64,000 bases of DNA from Litorimonas haliclonae (GCF_965138505.1 NZ_CBCSCO010000001.1:1-64000), one strand, 5' to 3'. Positions 16,988-26,374 are shown, counted from the first letter of the stretch. A program made the numbers and translations. Notes: generated by a model from the sequence alone, not told the origin.

Positions 16988-17130
16988 CTCTTCTCCCCGT
17001 TTACGGGGGGAAGTGGCTGGAGACGTAGTCGGAAGTCGACGGGGGGATATTTTCAAATTTTGATTGCGTATCTCGACAGCCCCCCATCCCCCGCTTCGCG
17101 GGTACTTCCCCCCGCAAGCGGGGAGAAGAG
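16988..17130 (-). repeat. ~143-bp nested palindromic element, copy 3 (inverted)
   Basis: Same terminal repeats (CTCTTCTCCCCG / CGGGGAGAAGAG). The two inner arms are swapped relative to copies 1 and 2: the GGCTGGAGACG..CGACGGGGGG arm comes first and the CCCCCATCCCCCGC..GCGGG arm second, so this copy is inverted. The central spacer is AT-rich and unrelated. It fills the gap between convergent lexA and comEC and could serve both as a transcription barrier. Confidence 0.85.
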
Positions 17131-17165
17131 TTATAGGACAGTTTCCAACTCAGCTATTTTATCCC

Positions 17166-19304
17166 TCACTCCCAAACCCGTCGTTTCTCCGGCGGTTTTT
17201 TTGTGCCTTCGCGTCTAATGCCCCGCTTCTCTAAATAGACATCCAAGGCCCCCTCTTGCCTGAGCACCTGTCCATCAATCAGCTTGGCCGCGCAGTTTCG
17301 TCTGACCTCCGGCCCGACATCGCGCTCTGTCAGTATGACGAGATCGGACGAGGCGCATTCGACTCTGGCTTCGGAAGGATGGGTCAGAATGGAAATTTGT
17401 TTTCTTCTGATTTGAAAGCGGCAAGCGAGGGCGTCGCAAGGCGCGTCAGTCTTTTCCATCGCTATGGCGTCCACCTCACCTCGTCCGGCCTTTTCGGAAA
17501 AGCGTTCCCGTCCGTAACTGTCGGCACGTTCACTTGTGACGATAAGCCTCTGTAAATCTTGACTTTCCCAGAAGGCGACGCGGCCATCCTTTGAAATACG
17601 AAGCGTTGGAACAGGTTCATACCTCCAGCCGAGAAAGCAGAGCAGAATGAGCCCTACGGCAATAAGGCGCCCTCGAAGCCTTCCTAAAAGAAGCAGGATA
17701 AAGGCGAAACCATAGGCGGCAATCACCCAGCCGGGCGCGGCTTTGACCTTCACCAGAGCGCCGTCCCAGCTCGCAATCCATGTGGAAATCGTGACAAGCC
17801 CTGTAATGGCCTGCCCCATCGCCCAGAGGGGCGCTTCTTCCAACCCAACCGGCATAAGGACGAGCGACAAAATACCCAGCGGCATAACGGCAAAGGTAAA
17901 GAGCGGCATGGCGAGAAGATTTCCGACCAGGCCAAACCGCGCTATCCGGCCAAAATGAAACAGAGCAAATCCGGCTGTGGCGAGTCCGGCGACAAAACTT
18001 GTGACGCTCAGCGAAAGCGTATCGTTTCGTAATTTTGTGAGCCAGCCTTTCGGCGAACCGCCCGGCGTAAAATCCCGCCAGCTCCGATAGACAACCACCA
18101 AAGCCAAAACGGCGGCAAAAGACATCTGGAACCCCACGGACAGAAGCGCTTCGGGATGCAAAAGCAGCGTAATGGCCGCGGCTACGCTGACTGAACGCAC
18201 GGATATGGCGCGCCGGTTCAGTATCACGGCGAGGAAGACGATCACCGCCATGATATAGGCGCGCTGCGTCGCCACGGACGCGCCTGACAAGATAAGATAC
18301 CCCGTCGCCGCGCCTATACCGAGTATCGCCGCAAATTTACGCACGTCATATCGCCGCGACAAAGGCGAGATATGAACCAAAAGGAAGGTGAATATCCAGT
18401 ATGCCGTTCCGGCCAAAAGCCCCATATGCAGGCCCGAAATCGCCAAGATATGCGCCAGCCCCGCCGTGCGGAGCGCGTCTGTGTGCTCCGGCGGAATATA
18501 GCGGCGCACCCCGGTCAGGAGCGCAGCTTGCAATCCGGCGGTCTCAGACGGCGCAACAGTGTGGATATGGCTGGCCATGCGATACCGAAAGGCCGCAAGC
18601 CCCCGCCGCCAAGACGGCTCTCCCGCCTCCGGCCTGACCTCCGGCGCGGAAATGGCGAAGCCGAATCCGCCGACCTGTTCGAAAAACGCCCTCTGGCGCG
18701 GGCTATAGCCGCCCGGCACAACCGGCCCCGGCGGCGCGGACAGGACCGCGCGGAGGCTCACATAGTCCCCGGCGGAGGCGGCTTCGTTGTATTTCTGTCC
18801 GAGCCGAACGCGAACTTTTTCGGGTGCATCTATCCCGTCCGTCCAATTAAACTCTTCCACATTCATGATCCAGCGAACGCCTTTGCCGGAGGCGGCGATC
18901 TCTTCGATCCAGCCAGAGAGTTCATAGGCCCGTTCATAATCCGGAAGGCGCGGGCTCTGCGTTGCCTGAGTGTGCCACCCGGCGCGTCCAGCGCCCAGCA
19001 ACATGGCCAGTAAAAAGGCGCCCCATACCCAGCCTGTGAAAGCCGTCTGTCGCGTCATCCACAACAGTGCGCCGACGAGGCCTATGGCCAGACCCAAGAC
19101 CCAGCCAAACACGCTGAAAGGTAAGGTAAAATACAGCGCAATCCCTATCGCAAAGCAGATCACCAGTGTATCAAAACGAAAAGGCGGAACCTCTGCCCAG
19201 TTCAGGGTTTTTAAGGTAGACAGTCCTGTATAGCGCGCCAACGAAATTTGCGCCGTATCAGGGCTTTTCACCGCCCGCTCGGTATGAAATAGACCCCGCA
19301 ACAC
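17166..19304 (-). CDS. comEC: ComEC/Rec2 family DNA uptake channel
   Basis: 712 residues. Two or three N-terminal membrane helices (~45-110), a DUF4131-type domain (~120-230), then the multi-helix Competence domain with the family motif ILAISGLHMGLLAG and a series of hydrophobic segments to ~560. The C-terminal ~150 residues lack the HxHxDH metallo-beta-lactamase motif found in longer ComEC proteins, so this is the short form. ComEC moves single-stranded DNA across the inner membrane during transformation. The start is a GTG with no good ribosome site; a GTG 11 codons later is possible. It diverges from gltX across 28 bases. Confidence 0.85.
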   Translation of the reverse strand: MLRGLFHTERAVKSPDTAQISLARYTGLSTLKTLNWAEVPPFRFDTLVICFAIGIALYFTLPFSVFGWVLGLAIGLVGALLWMTRQTAFTGWVWGAFLLAMLLGAGRAGWHTQATQSPRLPDYERAYELSGWIEEIAASGKGVRWIMNVEEFNWTDGIDAPEKVRVRLGQKYNEAASAGDYVSLRAVLSAPPGPVVPGGYSPRQRAFFEQVGGFGFAISAPEVRPEAGEPSWRRGLAAFRYRMASHIHTVAPSETAGLQAALLTGVRRYIPPEHTDALRTAGLAHILAISGLHMGLLAGTAYWIFTFLLVHISPLSRRYDVRKFAAILGIGAATGYLILSGASVATQRAYIMAVIVFLAVILNRRAISVRSVSVAAAITLLLHPEALLSVGFQMSFAAVLALVVVYRSWRDFTPGGSPKGWLTKLRNDTLSLSVTSFVAGLATAGFALFHFGRIARFGLVGNLLAMPLFTFAVMPLGILSLVLMPVGLEEAPLWAMGQAITGLVTISTWIASWDGALVKVKAAPGWVIAAYGFAFILLLLGRLRGRLIAVGLILLCFLGWRYEPVPTLRISKDGRVAFWESQDLQRLIVTSERADSYGRERFSEKAGRGEVDAIAMEKTDAPCDALACRFQIRRKQISILTHPSEARVECASSDLVILTERDVGPEVRRNCAAKLIDGQVLRQEGALDVYLEKRGIRREGTKKPPEKRRVWE

Positions 19305-19332
19305 ATCCCTTTTTTAAAGGCCAGATGCCAGT

Positions 19333-20733
19333 ATGACGACAAAAAAAATAATTACCCGTTTCGCGCCCTCCCCAACGGGGTTCCTGCATATCGGCGGAGC
19401 CAGAACTGCCCTGTTTAATTATTATTTTGCCAAACATGTGGGCGGAGAATTTCATCTCCGCATTGAAGACACCGACAAGGCCCGTTCGACTGACGAAGCA
19501 ACACAAGCCATTCTAGACGGACTGGACTGGCTCGGCCTGTCCTATGACGGCGAGATTGTCTATCAGAGCCGCCGCGCCGCGGACCACGCCAAAGCCGCAA
19601 AGGCCTTGCTGGAGAGCGGACATGCCTATCGCTGCCCCTTAGCAGGTGACGAGCTCGACGCAGAACGCGAAAAATGCCGCAACGCCGGAACCAGCTTCCG
19701 CTCGCCTTACCGCGACAAGAACAGCGACGTTGGAGCCATACGCTTTCGCGTACCGGATGGAGAAACGCGTTTAAAAGATCATGTTCAGGGCGACATCACC
19801 TGGGACAATAACGAGCTGGATGATTTGGTGCTGATGCGCGCCGACGGCACGCCGACCTATATGCTCGCCGTGATTGTGGACGACCACGATATGGGCGTAA
19901 CTCACGTCATCCGCGGGGATGATCATCTTATCAATGCCGCGCGTCAGCAGCAGATTTACAAGGCGCTGGGCTGGGATGTGCCGGAATGGGCGCATGTCCC
20001 GCTCATTCACGGGCCAGATGGGAAGAAACTTTCCAAGCGGCACGGCGCTCTCGGCGTCGAGGCTTACCGCGATATGGGCTACTTGCCCTCAAGCCTCCGT
20101 AATTATCTGGTTAAGCTCGGCTGGGCTCACGGCGATGACGAGCTATTCTTCGATGACGCAGATATCGCCAAGGTGTTCACCCTAGACGGTATTAACGCCT
20201 CTCCGGCGCGTCTTGATTTTGACAAGATGGATTACATCAATTCCCAGCATATCGCGCAAATGGAGGAGTCAGACCTATTTACAGAGGCTCTGCCGTTCAT
20301 GAACGAAGTTGATAAAACTGAAGAAAAATTAAAGCGCTTCAGAGCCGCGATCCCGACTTTAAAACCGCGCGCTAAGACTCTGAAAGAGCTGATTGTCCAG
20401 GCAGACTACCTCTTGGCAGAGCGACCTCTCACTTTAGAGGGTAAAACCGCCAAACCTTTGGAGCGTGAAGGCGCTTTACAGCTCTTAGCGGCTTTGACTT
20501 TACGGCTCAAAGGGGTAGAAGATAGCGCGTGGGCTGCGGATAAACTTCAGCAGCTTTTAACAGATATTGCGACCGAGAACGACATTGGGTTCGGTCGGAT
20601 TGGTCAACCCGTACGCGCAGCCTTGACGGGCGGAAAGCCATCTCCGGATTTATCGGTGGTCATGGCCCTGCTCGGAAAAGAGGAATGTGTGGGACGCCTC
20701 TCCGATTGTCTCACAGCGCTTTCGGACGATTGA
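19333..20733 (+). CDS. gltX: glutamyl-tRNA synthetase
   Basis: 466 residues, class I aminoacyl-tRNA synthetase. The HIGH-type motif is HIGG (19-22) after APSPTGF, the KMSKS loop is KLSKR, and LRIEDTDKARS and DDHLINAARQQQIYKALG are present. The C-terminal third is the anticodon-binding helical domain. It charges tRNA-Glu. Alphaproteobacteria often carry two gltX genes, so tRNA-Gln specificity cannot be excluded. A weak AAAGG ribosome site lies upstream. It is followed after 57 bases by gltA. Confidence 0.95.
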   Translation: MTTKKIITRFAPSPTGFLHIGGARTALFNYYFAKHVGGEFHLRIEDTDKARSTDEATQAILDGLDWLGLSYDGEIVYQSRRAADHAKAAKALLESGHAYRCPLAGDELDAEREKCRNAGTSFRSPYRDKNSDVGAIRFRVPDGETRLKDHVQGDITWDNNELDDLVLMRADGTPTYMLAVIVDDHDMGVTHVIRGDDHLINAARQQQIYKALGWDVPEWAHVPLIHGPDGKKLSKRHGALGVEAYRDMGYLPSSLRNYLVKLGWAHGDDELFFDDADIAKVFTLDGINASPARLDFDKMDYINSQHIAQMEESDLFTEALPFMNEVDKTEEKLKRFRAAIPTLKPRAKTLKELIVQADYLLAERPLTLEGKTAKPLEREGALQLLAALTLRLKGVEDSAWAADKLQQLLTDIATENDIGFGRIGQPVRAALTGGKPSPDLSVVMALLGKEECVGRLSDCLTALSDD

Positions 20734-20790
20734 TTGAAAGTTGAGCAAATAATTAGAGTTGAGTAATTGAATAAAAAGGTAGAGAGAAAA

Positions 20791-22092
20791 ATGGAAAATA
20801 AAATTACGAATACCGGCACAGCCACCATCACTATTGATGGCAAGTCCTATGACCTTCCCATTATGGAGGGCTCCATGGGTGCCCCGGGCATCGATGTCAG
20901 AGCCCTTCACAAAAAGACCGGCCACTTTACTTTCGACCCGGGTTATACCTCGACTTGCTCTACCGAGAGCCAAATCACCTTTATTAACGGCCAAGAAGGC
21001 CAACTCCTCTATCGCGGTTACGATATTGAGAGCCTCGCAGAGAACTCTTCTTTCCTTGAAGTTGCTTATCTTTTGATAAATGGCGACCTTCCAAATAAAG
21101 ACCAGCACAAGAAATTTACGAGCACGATTACCCAGCACACCATGCTCCACGATCAGGTCGAGAGCTTTTTCCACGGTTTCCGCCGCGACGCTCACCCTAT
21201 GGCGATGATGTGCGGCACGGTCGGCGCTCTGTCAGGCTTTTATCATGACGATGCGCACACCACAGTCGACGCCGCGCGTGACATGGCTATTCACCGCTTA
21301 ATCGCCAAGATCCCGACCATTGCGGCCCGGTCTTATAAATACTCCATCGGCCAGCCAACGGTTTACCCCGACAACTCTCTGTCCTATGCCGAAAACTTCC
21401 TGAACATGTGTTTCTCTGTTCCAGCCGAGAAATACAAAATCAGCCCAACCATAGCTCGCGCCATGGACAAAATCTTCATCCTTCACGCTGATCACGAGCA
21501 AAATGCGTCCACCTCTACTGTCCGTCTGGCGGGCTCTTCCGGCGCCAATCCTTACGCCTGTATCGCGGCCGGTATTGCCTGTCTCTGGGGTCCGTCCCAT
21601 GGCGGCGCAAACGAAGCTTGCCTGAATATGCTTCAGGAAATCGGCACTGTTGACAAAATCCCGGAATATATTGCCCGCGCTAAAGACAAATCTGACCCCT
21701 TCCGCCTTATGGGCTTTGGTCACCGGGTTTATAAGAACTTCGACCCGCGCTCCCGCGTTATGCAGAAAGTAGCTCACGAAGTCCTTGAAGAACTCGACCT
21801 GCAAAACCCAATTCTCGACGTCGCCATGGAGCTAGAAAAAATTGCACTTGAGGACGAATATTTCGTCGAGAAGAAACTCTATCCGAATGTCGATTTCTAC
21901 TCCGGTATCGTTCTCTCGGCTCTCGGCTTCCCGACCTCTATGTTCACGGTTCTCTTTGCTCTGGCCCGGACAGTCGGCTGGATTTCTCAGTGGAATGAAA
22001 TGCTCGAGGACCCAAGCCAGCGTATTGGCCGTCCGCGTCAGCTTTATTCCGGCGCAACCCCTCGCGACTATGTCCCTATCGACAAGCGCTAA
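20791..22092 (+). CDS. gltA: citrate synthase
   Basis: 433 residues, the hexameric type II (NADH-sensitive class) length. Condenses acetyl-CoA and oxaloacetate at the entry to the TCA cycle. Catalytic landmarks are GPSHGGANEA (His), GFGHRVYKNFDPR (His/Arg) and YPNVDFYSG (Asp). The N-terminal beta domain includes TFDPGYTSTCS. ATG 20791 is chosen with AGGTAGAGAG upstream; an in-frame TTG at 20767 adds eight non-family residues. A terminator hairpin follows. Confidence 0.95.
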   Translation: MENKITNTGTATITIDGKSYDLPIMEGSMGAPGIDVRALHKKTGHFTFDPGYTSTCSTESQITFINGQEGQLLYRGYDIESLAENSSFLEVAYLLINGDLPNKDQHKKFTSTITQHTMLHDQVESFFHGFRRDAHPMAMMCGTVGALSGFYHDDAHTTVDAARDMAIHRLIAKIPTIAARSYKYSIGQPTVYPDNSLSYAENFLNMCFSVPAEKYKISPTIARAMDKIFILHADHEQNASTSTVRLAGSSGANPYACIAAGIACLWGPSHGGANEACLNMLQEIGTVDKIPEYIARAKDKSDPFRLMGFGHRVYKNFDPRSRVMQKVAHEVLEELDLQNPILDVAMELEKIALEDEYFVEKKLYPNVDFYSGIVLSALGFPTSMFTVLFALARTVGWISQWNEMLEDPSQRIGRPRQLYSGATPRDYVPIDKR

Positions 22093-22113
22093 GCCGCACT
22101 GAATTACTAACGT

Positions 22114-23259
22114 TTATAAGGCCGCCAGGATTACCTGAGCGGCCTTTTCGCTGGCCTTTTGTCCGCTAGCTGCGCCCATTAATCGCGTCTGGGCCAAAAG
22201 CGCTTGAGAGGCAAAGTCCCGCGCTTTGGCGCTGTCCAAATATTGCGAGACGGCCTTTGCCAAATTGGGCGGCGTGGCGTCACCTTGTATGAATTCCGGC
22301 ATTAACTCGCGGTCTGAGGCGATATTTACGATCGAAATATAGTTAAGTTTGAAAACTTGTTTCGCCAGGAAATAGGTGATGGCGTTGACCCGGTAAGCCA
22401 CCACGGTCGGCACGCCGAATCCGGCTAATTGCGAAGTCACCGTCCCTGAGCAGGCTAAAGCGGCCGTCGAAGCCGACATAACCGCCAGCTTTTCGGTTTC
22501 ATCGACAATGTGTATCTCTTCCAGTCCCCTCAGATCGGCAAGGTACGGCTCTAACTGAGTTTTGATCGATTCGACGACAGGAACACAGACAACCAGGTCC
22601 GGGAAAATCTGTTTGAGGGATAATACCGTCTTTTTGAAATCCTCGGCGAGTGTTGCAATTTCCGAAGGCCGGCTGCCGAACCAAACAGATAAGAGCGGCC
22701 GGTCGCCAAGACCATATTGCGCCTTAATGTCCGCCCCCTGATGCTTAGAAAAATCCGTATCAAAAACCGGATTACCTACATAGATTGTCTCGAGACCGTG
22801 CCGCTCGAAATACGGCGCGTCCATAGGCTGAATACTCAGCAACAAATCTACAGACTGAGCGAGTGTCTTTGAGCGTCCAGACCGCATGGCCCAGACCTGC
22901 GGCGCAACATATTTAATAATTTTGCCTTTAAATCCTGCTGCTTTAAGCCGCCGGGCGACACGCACCATAAAGCCCCAGCTATCAATCAGAACAACAGCGT
23001 CCGGAGACTTTCGGAGAATTATATCTACGCATTCTTTGACTTTCCGTAGTACCAAAGGATAGTTTTTAAGGGCCTCTACAAACCCCAAAATATTCAACCC
23101 TGTCATGTCCATCAATGACGGCGTCCCGGCAAGCGCCATAGACGCGCCTCCTATCCCTTCAATAGAGAGGGCTTCATCACGGGCTTTAAGGTCGCGTATC
23201 AGGGCCGCGCCCAGCTCATCGCCGGAGCGTTCTGCGGCTACGATAAAAAGCTCAGTCAT
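22114..23259 (-). CDS. lpxB: lipid-A-disaccharide synthase
   Basis: 381 residues. Joins UDP-2,3-diacylglucosamine and lipid X to make the lipid A disaccharide. GT19 family features are the start MTELFIVAAERSGDELGA, GIGG, LIDSWGFMVRVARRLK, YVAPQVWAMRSGR, LSIQPMD, YVGNPVFD and a C-terminal ACSGTVTSQLAGFGVP-type donor site. The start at 23259 overlaps the lpxI stop by 8 bases. The longer frame to 23361 lies inside lpxI. It is last in the lpxD-fabZ-lpxA-lpxI-lpxB run. Confidence 0.95.
   Translation of the reverse strand: MTELFIVAAERSGDELGAALIRDLKARDEALSIEGIGGASMALAGTPSLMDMTGLNILGFVEALKNYPLVLRKVKECVDIILRKSPDAVVLIDSWGFMVRVARRLKAAGFKGKIIKYVAPQVWAMRSGRSKTLAQSVDLLLSIQPMDAPYFERHGLETIYVGNPVFDTDFSKHQGADIKAQYGLGDRPLLSVWFGSRPSEIATLAEDFKKTVLSLKQIFPDLVVCVPVVESIKTQLEPYLADLRGLEEIHIVDETEKLAVMSASTAALACSGTVTSQLAGFGVPTVVAYRVNAITYFLAKQVFKLNYISIVNIASDRELMPEFIQGDATPPNLAKAVSQYLDSAKARDFASQALLAQTRLMGAASGQKASEKAAQVILAAL
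22118..22148 (+). terminator. gltA terminator, inside the lpxB 3' end
   Basis: An 8-bp stem AAGGCCGC / GCGGCCTT with a 13-base loop is followed by TT. It begins 26 bases past the gltA stop and lies inside the last codons of the convergent lpxB, so coding and terminator functions share the DNA. Confidence 0.6.
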
Positions 23260-24082
23260 TCTCTGAAGGGGGAAGTCCGAGCACGAATATTCCGTGCTTG
23301 TTTGCGGCTTCCACAACAGATTCTTCGTCCAGAACAAAGGCGCGTCCAGCTTCGGCGACAATGCCCGCTAACCCGGCGGCGGCGGCGTTTTCAACTGTCG
23401 CTAGGCCGATCACAGGAAGGTCTACACGTTGATCTTGTCGGGGTTTCACCATTTTCGCCAAAACTCCAACACGTTCACCAGCTGTACCTCGTAAATCCTG
23501 CGGCAGAGACGCCACGCGGCGCAGCATAGCGTCTGTGCCTTCCTGAGCTTCAACAGCCAGTGTTACGCCCCTCGCAACAACAGCTCCTTGTCCGATATCC
23601 AAGCTTCCTATGACCTGAGCAATATGGCAGGCTGTCAGAGCGTCTTCGCGATGCGCCCGAGGAAGATTGACAGCGCCAAGAGCGCCCTCCTGTAACAACA
23701 AATCAACACACACCTCTTGGGGAGACATAATCTCAAAGCCCTCTTTCTCAAAAAGCCCCAAGATGTGCCGGAGGAGCGCATCATCGCCATTTGTCGCGGC
23801 TTTCATCGCGCCTGGCATGAGGAATAAAGCTCGTAAATCAGGCTTCATATTCTTGAAATTCGGACGGTCAACATAGCCGACAAAGCAGACATGCGTACAC
23901 GCGGACTTTTTGAGCGTTTTGACAATTTTTCCGAATCGCGCCAATCTAATCACGGCGGCGTTCGGAAAGTCATCTGGATGGCCAAATCCATCCAGAACTA
24001 TCACCTGTCCCAGCTCTTCGCCGGCGGCATAGGCAACATGTTTTGGAAGGTCACCGCCCCCTGCAATCAGGCCGAGTTTCAT
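23252..24082 (-). CDS. lpxI: UDP-2,3-diacylglucosamine pyrophosphatase LpxI
   Basis: 276 residues, former DUF1009. It hydrolyses UDP-2,3-diacylglucosamine to lipid X and is the alphaproteobacterial substitute for LpxH. The N-terminal domain opens MKLGLIAGGGDLPKHVA. The C-terminal catalytic domain holds QGAVVARGVTLAVEAQEGTDAML and KMVKPRQDQRVDLPVIGLATVENA. It begins one base after the lpxA stop and overlaps lpxB, so the three lipid A genes are tightly coupled. Confidence 0.95.
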   Translation of the reverse strand: MKLGLIAGGGDLPKHVAYAAGEELGQVIVLDGFGHPDDFPNAAVIRLARFGKIVKTLKKSACTHVCFVGYVDRPNFKNMKPDLRALFLMPGAMKAATNGDDALLRHILGLFEKEGFEIMSPQEVCVDLLLQEGALGAVNLPRAHREDALTACHIAQVIGSLDIGQGAVVARGVTLAVEAQEGTDAMLRRVASLPQDLRGTAGERVGVLAKMVKPRQDQRVDLPVIGLATVENAAAAGLAGIVAEAGRAFVLDEESVVEAANKHGIFVLGLPPSEND

Positions 24083-24083
24083 T

Positions 24084-24881
24084 TTACCAACCCGTGTGCG
24101 GCATACAGATTCGCCGTTTGTCCTGGTCCCGGACGAAGCTTACAATATCCAAGACGAGCTCGTGGTCGGGATAGGCCTCTTGCGCATATTCCAATCGTTC
24201 CGCAAATGTGCCCTCCTCTGCAAATAACAGACGGTAGGCAGATCGAAGATCACGGATTTTTTCTCTGGAGAATCCGCGACGTTTCAGACCGATTACGTTC
24301 AATCCGGCCAAATGCGCTGAGTTGCCAATAACTGAGCCGTAAGGAATCACGTCAAGGGTCACGAGTGCGCCTCCGCCAACGAAAGCATGATCTCCGATGC
24401 GGGTATTCTGGTGGATAGCTGACATGCCGCCTAGAATGACATGGTTCCCAATATTGACGTTGCCGCCAATTTGAACGCCGTTAGAGACGACGCAATTATT
24501 TCCCATTTGACCTTCATGGGCCAAATGGGTCCCGACCATAAAATAGCACTCATTTCCTATTCGGGTGACGGGGTTTCCGGCGTCCGTGCCGGGATGCACG
24601 TTTGAATTTTCCCGAAACGTACATCGGTCTCCGATTTCAATAGAAACGGCTCCGCCCTTATGTTTAAAATCCTGCGGAGGATGGCCCATGGAAACATAGG
24701 GATAGAGTACGCAGTCTTTACCGAGCGTGGTCGTGCCTGTCAGGCTCACATGGCTAATAAGCCTTGTGTTGTCACCTAGAGTGACATTGTCCTCGACGAT
24801 ACAGAATGGCCCAATAGAAACATTATTCCCAAGTTGAGCTTTGGGGCTAACAATTGCGGTTGGGTGAATTTGAGACGTCAT
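24084..24881 (-). CDS. lpxA: UDP-N-acetylglucosamine acyltransferase
   Basis: 265 residues. The first lipid A step: adds a 3-hydroxyacyl chain from ACP to UDP-GlcNAc. A left-handed beta-helix of hexapeptide repeats runs from residue 4 to about 190, with the catalytic His in GTHLAHEGQMGNNC. A C-terminal helical domain follows (REKIRDLRSAYRLLF). It lies 12 bases after fabZ. Confidence 0.95.
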   Translation of the reverse strand: MTSQIHPTAIVSPKAQLGNNVSIGPFCIVEDNVTLGDNTRLISHVSLTGTTTLGKDCVLYPYVSMGHPPQDFKHKGGAVSIEIGDRCTFRENSNVHPGTDAGNPVTRIGNECYFMVGTHLAHEGQMGNNCVVSNGVQIGGNVNIGNHVILGGMSAIHQNTRIGDHAFVGGGALVTLDVIPYGSVIGNSAHLAGLNVIGLKRRGFSREKIRDLRSAYRLLFAEEGTFAERLEYAQEAYPDHELVLDIVSFVRDQDKRRICMPHTGW

Positions 24882-24893
24882 GACTAATCCTTA

Positions 24894-25361
24894 TCAGTCA
24901 TTTTGGTCAAAGACCATTTGAGTCGCAGAAAACTGCAATTGTGCGGCCAAAGCCTCTCCGACATAGGCTTCTCCCGAGAATTTGTAGAATCCCCGGCGGT
25001 GACGGTCTATTCGGGCTTTAATTGAAAGGGTTTCGCCGGGGTAAACCGGGCGTCTAAATTTCGCCTGTTCCACACCCGAAAATGCGATAAAGCTCCCCTC
25101 TTGCAAGCCCGAACTCAATGAAACAATTAAGGCACCTGCCTGCGCGACAGTTTCAATAATCATAACGCCGGGTAGAATCGGTAAATCTGGAAAGTGACCT
25201 TTGAAGAAAGGGGCTTGGCCGTCGATATCCGATTCGGCTCTTATGGAGGTTTCATCCGCTTCTAGAACTCTGTCGATGAAAAGCATCGGGTCTCGGTGGG
25301 GCAAATAGTTTTTGACGGCGTCCCGATCCAAGGGAAAATTCATTTTGTCCAGGTCGCTCAT
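24894..25361 (-). CDS. fabZ: 3-hydroxyacyl-ACP dehydratase FabZ
   Basis: 155 residues, hot-dog fold. Active site His in FFKGHFPDLPILPGVM and Glu in MIIETVAQAGA. Dehydrates 3-hydroxyacyl-ACP in fatty acid elongation and competes with LpxA/LpxD for the same substrates, hence the conserved clustering. The start overlaps the lpxD stop (ATGA). Confidence 0.95.
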   Translation of the reverse strand: MSDLDKMNFPLDRDAVKNYLPHRDPMLFIDRVLEADETSIRAESDIDGQAPFFKGHFPDLPILPGVMIIETVAQAGALIVSLSSGLQEGSFIAFSGVEQAKFRRPVYPGETLSIKARIDRHRRGFYKFSGEAYVGEALAAQLQFSATQMVFDQND

Positions 25362-26374
25362 GAATCATCCTTTTTGGAAGCATTCTTTTTAGGGCGTTGA
25401 GCTAGTTTCCGGGTCGCGTTTACTACCCTCATATGTTCTCTGATGGGCATAGCCGGAATTCCGCTCCACGCTTCCCCGGCTGGAATATCATGCATGACCC
25501 CGGCTCTGGCCGCAATCATCACGTTATCGCCAATGTTCAAATGATCGGCCAACCCCACATTTCCGCCCATCTGAACATTTTTGCCAATTATGCAGGAACC
25601 GGAAACGCCGACATGACCTGCCAGCATGGAACCGTCACCGATTTCCACATTATGCGCAATTTGGACGAGGTTATCGACTTTCACATCGTCGCCAAGGACA
25701 GTATCGCCGAGCTGTCCCCGGTCTATACAAGTCTGGGAACCGACGCTCACCCTGTCGCCCAAGAGAACGCGGCCGAAATGTGGAATATTGATTAGACCCA
25801 GCTCGTCTTTCGCAACGCCAAACCCGGACCCGCCAATGACCGCCCCGGCTTTGATACGACAGTTCTTACCGATCTCGCAGAAAGATAAAGTGACGTGAGG
25901 ATCGACTTCGGTGTTTTCTCCGACGCTCACGCCGTGACCTATTACAGAAAAAGGTCCAATTTTAACGCCTTTGGCCAGATGAACCCCCGGGCCAATAATC
26001 GCCGTGGGGTGCACTTCCGCCTCAGATGAAATGTTCTGGTCTTTATTTTGAGTCTCTACTGAAACAAGTTTTTCACACATGCGGGCGAAATGGGCTCGGG
26101 GAGACGCGCTGAGAATTGGGATAATCTTACGCTCGCCAATGGCCGGGGCCAAACGGTGTGTCACGAGGCAGGCTGTCGCTTTTGACCCTTCCAGGTCAGA
26201 TTTTCGGCGTTTATCGTGCAGAAATGACAAAGCCCCGGCCTCAGCATTTGCCAGAGCGGACGGGGCTTTAATTTCTTCATCATAAAAATGAGGCTCAAGC
26301 TCTACGTCCAATCCTTCAATGAGATCGGCGAGGCTTAGAGGGCCTGTAAGTGTGTAAAAACGTGGGTCAAACAT
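25358..26374 (-). CDS. lpxD: UDP-3-O-(3-hydroxyacyl)glucosamine N-acyltransferase
   Basis: 338 residues. Adds the N-linked hydroxyacyl chain in the third lipid A step. The N-terminal uridine-binding domain (~1-100, ALSFLHDKRR) is followed by a hexapeptide-repeat beta-helix (HPTAIIGPGVHLAKGVKIGP onward) with the catalytic His in NLVQIAHNVEIGDGSM. The C-terminal helix ends Lys-rich. ATG 26374 (MFDPRFYTLTG) matches the usual family N-terminus; a GTG at 26407 is in frame but adds a non-family stretch. Confidence 0.93.
   Translation of the reverse strand: MFDPRFYTLTGPLSLADLIEGLDVELEPHFYDEEIKAPSALANAEAGALSFLHDKRRKSDLEGSKATACLVTHRLAPAIGERKIIPILSASPRAHFARMCEKLVSVETQNKDQNISSEAEVHPTAIIGPGVHLAKGVKIGPFSVIGHGVSVGENTEVDPHVTLSFCEIGKNCRIKAGAVIGGSGFGVAKDELGLINIPHFGRVLLGDRVSVGSQTCIDRGQLGDTVLGDDVKVDNLVQIAHNVEIGDGSMLAGHVGVSGSCIIGKNVQMGGNVGLADHLNIGDNVMIAARAGVMHDIPAGEAWSGIPAMPIREHMRVVNATRKLAQRPKKNASKKDDS

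Noticed and set aside
18372..19013. 213-codon plus-strand frame
   Set aside because: Shadow of comEC on the opposite strand; Arg/Pro-rich composition typical of antisense frames.
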